Shown piece by piece: positions 1 to 5,471 of a stretch of 6,507 nucleotides of DNA (within the stretch, counting starts at the first letter, position 1; every line of letters begins with the position of its first letter). A model generated the notes under the pieces. It saw only the letters and a program-made list of their open reading frames with translations, made no database searches and had not been told where the DNA came from. The position numbers and the translations under genes are program-made. The stretch comes from Bacillota bacterium (GTDB taxonomy: Bacteria > Bacillota > Clostridia > Lachnospirales > Lachnospiraceae): contig JAEYPA010000152.1 of the NCBI GenBank assembly GCA_023411225.1, forward strand, positions 1 to 6,507, read 5' to 3'.

Positions 1-2
1 GC

Positions 3-53
3 GGCTACTATGATTTAGCCATTGCCTATCAGTCAGTGTACGTCAACTATTGA
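3..53 (+). CDS. Group II intron reverse transcriptase/maturase, C-terminal 16 codons (partial)
   Basis: The open frame entering from the left edge ends GYYDLAIAYQSVYVNY then TGA at 51-53, directly before intron domain V. An aromatic tail of this type (GYY, then a spaced YxS and a final NY or AY) is common at the C-terminus of intron-encoded proteins, after the HNH/zinc-finger region. The full protein would have reverse transcriptase, maturase X and often endonuclease domains; none of these can be seen here. It would help splice the intron RNA and copy it into DNA targets. The identification rests mainly on the RNA structure that follows and on position, because the peptide itself is short. 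Confidence 0.7.
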   Translation, partial: GYYDLAIAYQSVYVNY

Positions 54-121
54 ACGCGCCGTGTACCGAACGGTACGCACGGTGTGGTGAGAGGACGGGA
101 GTTAGTCACTCCCTCCTACTC
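54..121 (+). ncRNA. Group II intron domains V and VI
   Basis: Domain V folds as a lower helix with CCGTG (59-63) paired to CACGG (78-82), a two-base CG bulge (76-77), and an upper helix TACC/GGTA (64-67 with 72-75) closed by a four-base loop. A CGC at 55-57 near the base may be the catalytic triad, which would fit introns with CGC rather than AGC, such as group IIC-type RNAs; that subclass call is tentative. Domain VI follows: GAG (89-91) with CTC (119-121), AGGA (92-95) with TCCT (114-117), and GGGAG (97-101) with CTCCC (109-113). A118 is left bulged in the 3' strand as the lariat branch point. The order, the DV bulge and the DVI bulged A are all visible directly. Confidence 0.85.
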
Positions 122-189
122 GATTTATGTACCTTTCTACAACCCCCATCAGTATGCCATCATCCCTAGGAATAAATAAGCATATTATT

Positions 190-218
190 TTGTCTCATTT
201 TGCGATATAATATAATAA
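190..218 (+). promoter_or_regulatory. Possible vegetative promoter of the pilus operon
   Basis: A TTGTCT hexamer at 190-195 stands 15 bases before TATAAT at 211-216, or 17 bases before TAATAA at 213-218. The region is very AT-rich, so overlapping -10 candidates exist, including a second TATAAT at 206-211. It lies between the intron end and the first pilus gene and would give a leader of roughly 60 bases. This is a pattern match only. The pilus genes could also be transcribed from further upstream, through the spliced intron. Confidence 0.4.
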
Positions 219-228
219 TAACGTAGAA

Positions 229-257
229 TTGAGAAAGGAGGATACGGACCTTCTCAA
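229..257 (+). promoter_or_regulatory. Leader hairpin with an embedded Shine-Dalgarno-like sequence
   Basis: TTGAGAA-A-GG (229-238) can pair with CCTTCTCAA (249-257), nine base pairs with one bulged A, closing a loop of about ten bases. The 5' arm and loop contain AAAGGAGG (234-241), a near-perfect ribosome binding sequence, yet no ATG, GTG or TTG lies at a usable distance after it. There is no run of T after the hairpin, so it is not an intrinsic terminator. It may be a leader or mRNA-stability structure, or the trace of a lost leader ORF. No known riboswitch pattern was recognised. Confidence 0.45.
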
Positions 258-287
258 TAGTAAGAGGAGACATGTTCCGCTGAGATT

Positions 288-1340
288 ATGTTTAAATCAA
301 ATACAAAGATGCTTTCTGCCGCAGAAGTATCCACTTTCTGTGAACAGATTGCTCTTATTTTAAATGGTGGTATCCCTATCTATGAAGGAATCTATATCCT
401 GTATATGGAGATGGAAAATCCGGAGTTAAAGGGAATCTTGAAGGAAGTGGATGCCTTGGTAAAGGATAATATTCCCCTTTACGAAGCATTGCAGAAAACA
501 GAAGCATTTCCTTCGTACATGGTACATATGGTGAAAATAGGTGAAACCACAGGTAAATTAGAAGAAGTCATGAGCTCACTTGCTCATTACTATGAAAGAG
601 AAGATACCATAAAAGCGAACATTCGTAATGTCGTATTTTACCCCATTATGCTATTTGCCATGATAGGGGTTATTCTTATTGTTCTGGTATCCAAGATTCT
701 TCCGATGTTCCAAAATGTATTTGAGGAACTGGATACCGACGTGGCATCCTCTTCAGGAGATATGATGTCTGCGTCCATGTGGATAGGAAGAATAATAGCC
801 ATTGTTGTTCTGGTTATTTTTGCTGTCGTCATTGCTATGGTGTTATGGTACCGCACACAATCGGGAAGAAGAAATCTGACCAAATTAGGCAATCGACTGC
901 CATTTACAAGAAAAGTTATGTATCGACTTGGAATAGGTAAATTCGTATCTGCTATGTCACTTATGATAACAAGTGGCTTAGACAGTAATGAATCCTTAGC
1001 TCTGGTGGAGGAGTTAGTGGATCAACCCGTTGTGAAGAATAAGATTACAGGTTGTAAGGAACAGGTAGCACAGCATGTGGCCTTGGAAGAAGCCCTAAAG
1101 GATAACAAGCTCATTACGGGAATGAATGGAAGAATGGTCAGCGTTGGAGCCAAAACCGGTGTATTGGATGTGGTCTTCCAGAAGCTCAGTGGCCGCTATG
1201 ATGCTGAGATTGACCAGTCCTTAAGTAGTATTTCAACTATAGTAGAAACTGTTCTTGTGGTTTCTTTATCCCTGATCGTGGGACTTGTTTTAATTTCGGT
1301 TATGTTGCCTTTGGTAAGTATCATTTCTTCCATTGGTTAG
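288..1340 (+). CDS. pilC: Type IV pilus inner-membrane platform protein PilC (GspF family)
   Basis: This 350-residue protein has the double T2SSF architecture of PilC/GspF/ComGB, the membrane platform that couples the cytoplasmic ATPases to pilin insertion and removal. Repeat one spans about 13-135 and includes the family motif GETTGKLE (85-92). Repeat two spans about 215-340 and has the matching GAKTGVLD (287-294), with Ala in place of the usual Glu. Membrane segments are at about 113-140, 165-188 and 318-345, as usual for the family, and the length is slightly short of the typical 400. The start is uncertain: the best Shine-Dalgarno (AGGAG, 265-269) is 18 bases from ATG 288, which is too far. 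The same sequence lies too close to an ATG at 272 that opens only a three-codon frame. Met8 (309) is an alternative with no better site. It is the first gene of the operon, 12 bases before the next. Confidence 0.93.
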   Translation: MFKSNTKMLSAAEVSTFCEQIALILNGGIPIYEGIYILYMEMENPELKGILKEVDALVKDNIPLYEALQKTEAFPSYMVHMVKIGETTGKLEEVMSSLAHYYEREDTIKANIRNVVFYPIMLFAMIGVILIVLVSKILPMFQNVFEELDTDVASSSGDMMSASMWIGRIIAIVVLVIFAVVIAMVLWYRTQSGRRNLTKLGNRLPFTRKVMYRLGIGKFVSAMSLMITSGLDSNESLALVEELVDQPVVKNKITGCKEQVAQHVALEEALKDNKLITGMNGRMVSVGAKTGVLDVVFQKLSGRYDAEIDQSLSSISTIVETVLVVSLSLIVGLVLISVMLPLVSIISSIG

Positions 1341-1352
1341 GAGGCGGAGTAC

Positions 1353-1673
1353 ATGCAACGAAAAAAGGGACGGTTACTAAATGGGATAAAAAATATTATG
1401 ATTCCGATTGTAATCTTTTGTGCTTTTATGGTGTTACTATTTAAAGGATTGGACTATTTTAGCAGTATCAATGAAGTGCAGAGCCTAGAACTATTAAAGC
1501 AGTCTGTTCACCGGGCAACGATACAGTGTTATGCTATAGAAGGGGCTTATCCGGCTGATTTGTCATATCTAGAAGAGAATTATGGCATTGTGTATGATAA
1601 GGATAGATACGGAGTAGAGTATGGCTGCTTTGCCAGCAATATTATGCCAACGATAGTTGTTTACGAGAAATAA
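1353..1673 (+). CDS. Small membrane-anchored pseudopilin-like protein
   Basis: This 106-residue protein has a basic N-terminus (MQRKKGR), one hydrophobic segment at about 15-32 and a short outer domain. That domain (about 41-106) reads like the compact end of a GspG-type pseudopilin: an amphipathic helix with LLKQSVHRATIQCYAIEG, then AYPADLSYLEENYGI, matching the usual pattern of a helix followed by 'eGxYPasLxxL'. There is no GFxxxE prepilin cleavage motif, so it may remain membrane-anchored or use a non-standard leader. Two cysteines (59 and 92) could form a disulfide. GGAGG at 1340-1344, overlapping the pilC stop, supports ATG 1353. Its place between pilC and three other single-pass proteins suggests a minor pilin or assembly factor. 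The family is not recognised with certainty. Confidence 0.75.
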   Translation: MQRKKGRLLNGIKNIMIPIVIFCAFMVLLFKGLDYFSSINEVQSLELLKQSVHRATIQCYAIEGAYPADLSYLEENYGIVYDKDRYGVEYGCFASNIMPTIVVYEK

Positions 1674-1692
1674 GGATAAAGGAGTACAAAAT

Positions 1693-2187
1693 ATGGAACA
1701 AAATAAGAAAAAATCCTTTTTTGTAAACTTTCTTTGTACGATGGGCCTCCTCGGAGCCTTTGCCATTGCAGCCTTAGTGCTTGCTAATGTGGGGGTACGG
1801 GTATACAAAAATATTGTAGAGGAGAACTCTAATAATTTTAAGCTTAGGACCTCCCTTTCTTATGTAGCCACCAAGGTGAGACAAGCTGATGCAGAGGGTA
1901 AGGTGTACATAGATCATCGGGAAGACACGGATATGCTTGTTATGGAGGAAGACATAGAGGGGGTTACCTATGAAAGACTTGTGTATTATTATGAAGGTAA
2001 GCTCTATGAGGTATTCCATGAAAAGGGTGGAGAGTTCTATCTGGATGACGAGGCTTACGGCTATACCATCATGGAGATAGAAGACTTTTATATGGAAAAT
2101 AAGGGACATTCCGGCTTGCAGCTCACAGCTATCAATGGGAGTGGAGAGAAGGAAACCCTTGTACTGAATCTAAGGACCAGGAGATAA
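1693..2187 (+). CDS. DUF4860-like or ComGF/PilW-like minor pilin candidate
   Basis: The start is ATG 1693, because AAAGGAG at 1678-1684 sits nine bases before it. A longer reading from TTG 1657 would overlap the preceding gene and has no binding site. The product has 164 residues, with a basic N-terminus (MEQNKKK), a membrane segment at about 11-33, then a helix and a mostly beta-strand domain. The stretch RTSLSYVATKVRQAD (52-66) followed by strands and a final LQLTAINGSG...LVLNLRTRR resembles ComGF/PilW-type minor pilins and the clostridial DUF4860 family; this assignment is from memory and tentative. The hydrophobic segment lacks a GFxxxE signature. It lies 19 bases after the previous gene and two bases before the next, so translation is probably coupled. 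Confidence 0.75.
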   Translation: MEQNKKKSFFVNFLCTMGLLGAFAIAALVLANVGVRVYKNIVEENSNNFKLRTSLSYVATKVRQADAEGKVYIDHREDTDMLVMEEDIEGVTYERLVYYYEGKLYEVFHEKGGEFYLDDEAYGYTIMEIEDFYMENKGHSGLQLTAINGSGEKETLVLNLRTRR

Positions 2188-2189
2188 GC

Positions 2190-2681
2190 ATGATAGAGAA
2201 AGTAAAAAGTCGAAAACTTAATATGCCGATGTTAGAAATAGTCATAACACTAGGCATCCTTACTATTGTCAGTGTCTTTCTCATGAAACTCTTTCTTGGG
2301 GCCAACTCTCTTGAGACCAAGGCAAAAGATATAAGTAAGGCATGTATTTTGGTGCAAAGCACAGGAGAGACCATAAAGGCGGCATCTTCCCTGGAAACAG
2401 CGGTGAAGGAGCTTGGCTTAGAAAACCATGAGAGAAATGGAGATACTTATGTTTATAAGCTCTATTACGACAGCAAATGGCAGAAAGTTAAGGAGCCAAA
2501 ATCCTATACTATGAACATTTCCCTAACTAAAACAGAATACGGCAAAGATCAGATGATTACAGCTGAGATTACTGTTATCAAAGAACAGGCTTATGCCGTG
2601 ATCAAAAAAGACATGGAGCCTCTGGCTTCTATTATATGTAAAAGCTACAAGGGTAGCCTTACTACAGCTCGAAAACAGTAA
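2190..2681 (+). CDS. Prepilin-like protein with a non-canonical cleavage site
   Basis: This 163-residue protein has the best prepilin-like N-terminus in the window: a short basic leader (MIEKVKSRKLN) followed by MPMLEIVITLGILTIVSVF. Aligned with the classical G|FTLIE motif, it gives N at -1, M at +1 and the conserved Glu at +5 (Glu16), then a hydrophobic helix to about residue 34. Asn at -1 is unusual, since prepilin peptidase strongly prefers Gly and tolerates Ala or Ser. The rest (about 35-163) has an amphipathic helix and beta-strand-like stretches, with cysteines at 47 and 149 that could pair. AGGAG at 2179-2183 lies inside the end of the upstream gene, six bases before ATG, so expression is probably coupled. 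The likely role is a minor pilin of the GspI/GspJ or ComGD/ComGE type. The exact family is unknown. Confidence 0.8.
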   Translation: MIEKVKSRKLNMPMLEIVITLGILTIVSVFLMKLFLGANSLETKAKDISKACILVQSTGETIKAASSLETAVKELGLENHERNGDTYVYKLYYDSKWQKVKEPKSYTMNISLTKTEYGKDQMITAEITVIKEQAYAVIKKDMEPLASIICKSYKGSLTTARKQ

Positions 2682-2690
2682 GGAGGGCCT

Positions 2691-3176
2691 ATGAAAAAGA
2701 AACAGGAATTAAAAATAAATATAGGTGGTTCCTCCATCCTCCTAATTATTGTAGTATTTGCACTGGCAATTTTTGCGGTGCTGTCTATTAAAGCATCTAA
2801 CAGCGACTTGGTTCTAGCTAAGAAAACAAGAACAGCTATGAATCAATACTATGCGGGAGATACTGTCGCTGAGGAGTATCTGGCGGAGATTGACAAGATA
2901 CTTCAGTCTGCTAAAAATACGGATGCAATAAGGTCAGCACTTGAGAAATTCTCCTGGGAGCCGACTTTGGAGAGCCAATCCGATATGCTAGGAACTATTT
3001 CCTATGAGATAGAACTAAATGAGTATGCCACTCTTTTGGTAGCGTTAACTTATGATTTAAAGCAGACAGAAGGTTCTTTATATGACGTAACCACCTGGAA
3101 GGTGAACCAGGGATCCCTTGGTGAATATGATTTTAATAACTTCCAGTTTTGGGATGGAACCATAGAAGAGGAATAG
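2691..3176 (+). CDS. PilX/GspK-like minor pilin candidate
   Basis: This 161-residue protein starts with a basic leader (MKKKQELKIN), then IGGSSILLIIVVFALAIFAVL, a single membrane segment at about 15-33. The Gly-Gly before the hydrophobic run and the absence of Glu at +5 recall PilX and GspK, tip-associated minor pilins that characteristically lack Glu5. After the membrane helix comes a charged helical stretch (about 40-85, with NQYYAGDTVAEEYLAEIDKIL) and a beta-rich C-terminus ending in acidic residues. The known GspK insertion domain is missing, so it is much shorter than GspK. AAGGAGGG at 2680-2687 overlaps the previous stop codon and supports ATG 2691. It ends 15 bases before pilT. The function is inferred from the N-terminus and the operon; no close family was recognised. 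Confidence 0.75.
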   Translation: MKKKQELKINIGGSSILLIIVVFALAIFAVLSIKASNSDLVLAKKTRTAMNQYYAGDTVAEEYLAEIDKILQSAKNTDAIRSALEKFSWEPTLESQSDMLGTISYEIELNEYATLLVALTYDLKQTEGSLYDVTTWKVNQGSLGEYDFNNFQFWDGTIEEE

Positions 3177-3191
3177 ATAAGGAGTTAAACT

Positions 3192-4244
3192 ATGGAACTT
3201 TTGGATATTTTGCAACAATCAGTGCAGGCAGGGGCCTCTGATATCTTCTTTATTGTTGGTCAGCCTATTTCCTTTAAGATAGACGGTGTCATTACGAAGA
3301 TATTCACAGAGCGCCTGAAAGTGGAAGAAACGGAACAATACATAACCATAATGTATAAACTGGCCAAGAGGAATAAAGAATTAGGAGAAGGGGGAGACGA
3401 TGATTTCTCATTTTCCATTTCAAAAACGGGCCGATTCCGCATTAATGTGTTTAAACAGAGGGGAACCTGGGGAGCAGTGTTGAGAGTGGTTTCTTTTGAA
3501 CTTCCAGTTGTGGATAAAATGAGGATCCCTCAGGTAGTATTAGACCTAAGCAAGAAGCAGAAGGGCTTAATTTTGGTTACCGGGTCTGCGGGAAGTGGCA
3601 AATCCACCACTATTTCCTATATCATTGACGAAATAAATAGAAATCGCAATTGCCATATTCTCACTTTGGAAGACCCCATTGAATTCCTACATAAACACAA
3701 GAAAAGCATCGTAAGTCAAAGAGAGATTAGCATTGACACTATTTCCTATGGCCGGGCTTTAAAAGCAGCCATGAGAGAGTCGCCGGATGTTATCATGATT
3801 GGAGAAATGCGTGACCTTGAGACGATAGAGATTGCTATGACGGCGGCAGAAACCGGTCACTTAGTACTATCCACTCTACATACAGTAGGGGCGGCCAACA
3901 CCATAGACCGTATTGTGGATGTATTTCCACCAAATCAGCAACAACAGATACGTATTCAACTCTCTATGGTATTGCAAAGTATTGTATCCCAACAGCTTCT
4001 TCCTTCAGAGAAAGTAGGACAGGTTCCAGCATTTGAGATACTGATGGCGAATAGTGCTATAAAAACTATGATTCGTGATGGAAAGGTGCATCAAATCGAC
4101 ACCGTAATTCATTCCTCCATGAAAGCAAATATGAAATCCATGGATGATAGTATACTAGAGCTCTACAGCAATGGACTAATCGACAAAGAAACAGCCTTTA
4201 CCTACTGTATGAATCTAGAGGCAGTAAAGAGAAAATTGGTATAA
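3192..4244 (+). CDS. pilT: Type IV pilus retraction ATPase PilT
   Basis: This 350-residue protein matches PilT in length and motifs. PilT is a hexameric cytoplasmic ATPase that drives pilus disassembly, giving twitching motility or DNA and surface pulling. The N-terminal domain contains the typical ASDIFFIVGQP (15-25) and FRINVFKQRG (82-91). The ATPase domain has a Walker A, GSAGSGKST (131-139), the Asp box LTLEDPIEF (157-165), a Walker B with DVIMIGEMRD (199-208) and the His box TGHLVLSTLHT (221-231). The C-terminal PilT-specific AIRNLIRE motif appears as AIKTMIRDGK (289-298), which separates it from PilB. AAGGAG (3179-3184) is seven bases before ATG 3192. It is the last pilus gene; its partner PilC is the first, and PilB is not seen. 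No clear terminator separates it from spoIID 68 bases downstream. Confidence 0.96.
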   Translation: MELLDILQQSVQAGASDIFFIVGQPISFKIDGVITKIFTERLKVEETEQYITIMYKLAKRNKELGEGGDDDFSFSISKTGRFRINVFKQRGTWGAVLRVVSFELPVVDKMRIPQVVLDLSKKQKGLILVTGSAGSGKSTTISYIIDEINRNRNCHILTLEDPIEFLHKHKKSIVSQREISIDTISYGRALKAAMRESPDVIMIGEMRDLETIEIAMTAAETGHLVLSTLHTVGAANTIDRIVDVFPPNQQQQIRIQLSMVLQSIVSQQLLPSEKVGQVPAFEILMANSAIKTMIRDGKVHQIDTVIHSSMKANMKSMDDSILELYSNGLIDKETAFTYCMNLEAVKRKLV

Positions 4245-4312
4245 AACAAACTTGTCCCCATATAATATACAAGCACCAGTTTGCAATTTTGCAGACAGAA
4301 GGGAGGTATTAT

Positions 4313-5281
4313 ATGGGGAAATTTATTGTCAAAACAGTAGCTGTTGTGCTTGGAGTTCTATCATTCCCCTTTCTTTTCACACTGTTACTTTCCGGAGGGC
4401 CCAAAGAATTCTCTAATAAAGAAGCAGCCAAGCAGATAAAGAATGGCACTCTAGGGAAGATCACTGCTGTGGAAGATGAAGAGATAGATCAATACATAAT
4501 GTCAGTTCTTGCTACCTATGTTCCCTTAGATTTGGAGATGGATACCATGAAAGCTATGGCGGTCATTGCAAGAACCAATGTCTATTATAAATGGCAGCAG
4601 CTTTCGGAGGAAGGAAAGTCGGCAGAAGCTCTGACCAAAGAAGCAATTGGGTTACCTACGGCAACCTTAGACAGCATTAGACAAAAATATAAAGAGGACA
4701 AGGCGGCAGCCTATATATCTACCCTTGAAAATGTTGTTTACAGTACAAAGGATCAGATTATGAGTTACGAGGGCAAACCTATTTTTGCCTGTTATCATTA
4801 TGCTAATGCCGGAAAGACTAGAAATTACGAGGAATCCACTGGAATTAAACTGCCATACTTAATTAGTGTGGATAGTAGTCAGGATGTGGAGGCCCCTGTG
4901 GGGATAACCTCTTTAAAAATAATTTATGCCGATGCAGCTTCCATGTTAGAAAAAGCTTTTGACGTAGGAAAGCTTAGTGAGGAAAAGTTAATGGATCAAC
5001 TTGCCATTGAAAAACTGGATAGCGCCGGCTATGTAACTAAGGTTAAGGTGGGAAAGAAAACTATAACAGGGGAAGAGTTTCAACAATGCTTTTATCTGAA
5101 TTCCTCTAATTTTTATTTTACTCAGTATGAAGGGAACCTTCGAATCATATGCAAGGGAAAAGGCTCCGGCTTTGGCTTTAGTCAGTATGGAGCGAATGTA
5201 CTTGCTACTCAGGGTAACACCTATGAGAAGCTACTTACCAACTATTATAAAGGAGCGAGTTTATTCACGATTACAGATTAA
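4313..5281 (+). CDS. spoIID: SpoIID-family stage II sporulation protein (lytic transglycosylase fold)
   Basis: ATG 4313 is chosen because AGGGAGG at 4299-4305 precedes it at normal spacing; a TTG at 4289 lies upstream of that site. The 322-residue product has one N-terminal membrane anchor (about 5-27) and an extracytoplasmic SpoIID/LytB domain. Family landmarks are the MKAMAVIART helix (79-88, usual EALKAQAVAARTY), ACYHYANAGKT (159-169, usual LYHSTSGGKT) with Cys160 and His162, and the C-terminal GKGSGFGFSQYGA (282-294) followed by LLTNYYKG. SpoIID cleaves glycan strands in the mother cell during engulfment and works with SpoIIP and SpoIIM. Several signature residues differ: Tyr69 and Asp77 stand where Glu is usual, and Ser285 replaces the His of GxGHGxGxSQ. 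The spoIIQ-like gene downstream supports a sporulation role. Transcription by sigma-E would be expected, but no convincing sigma-E site is visible. Confidence 0.88.
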   Translation: MGKFIVKTVAVVLGVLSFPFLFTLLLSGGPKEFSNKEAAKQIKNGTLGKITAVEDEEIDQYIMSVLATYVPLDLEMDTMKAMAVIARTNVYYKWQQLSEEGKSAEALTKEAIGLPTATLDSIRQKYKEDKAAAYISTLENVVYSTKDQIMSYEGKPIFACYHYANAGKTRNYEESTGIKLPYLISVDSSQDVEAPVGITSLKIIYADAASMLEKAFDVGKLSEEKLMDQLAIEKLDSAGYVTKVKVGKKTITGEEFQQCFYLNSSNFYFTQYEGNLRIICKGKGSGFGFSQYGANVLATQGNTYEKLLTNYYKGASLFTITD

Positions 5282-5425
5282 TCACTATAGGATACTGAGT
5301 TATTTCGCTATCTTTCGTTATGTTTACTCTAACTAGGATAGAAGCCTTATAGATATGGTTGTTAGAACAGGTGAAAAATAAATATATAAAAAATGGGGAA
5401 AGTGGCAATATCTTTCAATAAATAT
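5282..5425 (+). other. Intergenic region after spoIID, no clear element
   Basis: This AT-rich stretch separates spoIID from the spoIIQ promoter. A weak pairing of AGTTA (near 5297) with TAACT (near 5330) spans a long loop and lacks a following T run, so it is not called as a terminator. An open frame across 5127-5336 is a shadow of the spoIID end. GGTGAAAA also occurs near 5370, but it lacks the downstream T and upstream -35 needed for a second sigma-F site. Confidence 0.5.
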
Positions 5426-5454
5426 GTATAATACTTCTAAATCTGGTGAAAATA
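5426..5454 (+). promoter_or_regulatory. Sigma-F-type forespore promoter for spoIIQ
   Basis: GTATA at 5426-5430 matches the sigma-F -35 consensus GYWTA, and GGTGAAAATA at 5445-5454 matches every fixed position of the -10 consensus GGNRANANTW as known from Bacillus subtilis. The spacer is 14 bases, one short of the usual length. Transcription would start near 5460, leaving a very short leader in which the Shine-Dalgarno GAGGTG (5461-5466) is at the extreme 5' end. Its position directly before a spoIIQ-like gene, a known sigma-F target in B. subtilis, makes the match much more credible than sequence alone. Sigma-G recognises similar sites and could also use it. Confidence 0.7.
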
Positions 5455-5471
5455 GACTTAGAGGTGATAAC

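Larger units (their letters stand above)
1..124 (+). mobile_element. 3' end of a group II intron (truncated by window edge)
   Basis: Only the tail of the element is present: the last codons of the intron-encoded protein, then domain V and domain VI RNA. The 3' boundary is placed at 124 because the intron then ends in GAT (A-Y end) seven bases after the bulged branch-point A at 118, as expected for group II introns. The element is in the same orientation as the pilus and sporulation genes, so the pilus operon lies in or beyond its 3' exon. The exact 3' junction is inferred and could be off by one or two bases. Confidence 0.85.

Noticed and set aside
127..210. 27-codon ATG frame after the intron
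   Set aside because: There is no Shine-Dalgarno sequence, and it is out of frame with the more protein-like tail at 126-179.
181..287. Cyclic-di-GMP riboswitch before the pilus operon
   Set aside because: Such switches often precede clostridial pilus genes, but the leader lacks the recognisable conserved core and is too short after the candidate promoter.
638..892. Reverse-strand open frame inside pilC
   Set aside because: It is antisense to a well-supported gene, has no ribosome binding site and no recognisable domain.
1657..1692. TTG start 12 codons upstream for the third operon gene
   Set aside because: It overlaps the previous gene and has no binding site, while ATG 1693 has AAAGGAG at good spacing.
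1774..2109. Reverse-strand open frame opposite the third operon gene
   Set aside because: Its composition is that of an antisense shadow (rich in Ile, His, Tyr), and the + strand gene has a proper binding site and operon spacing.
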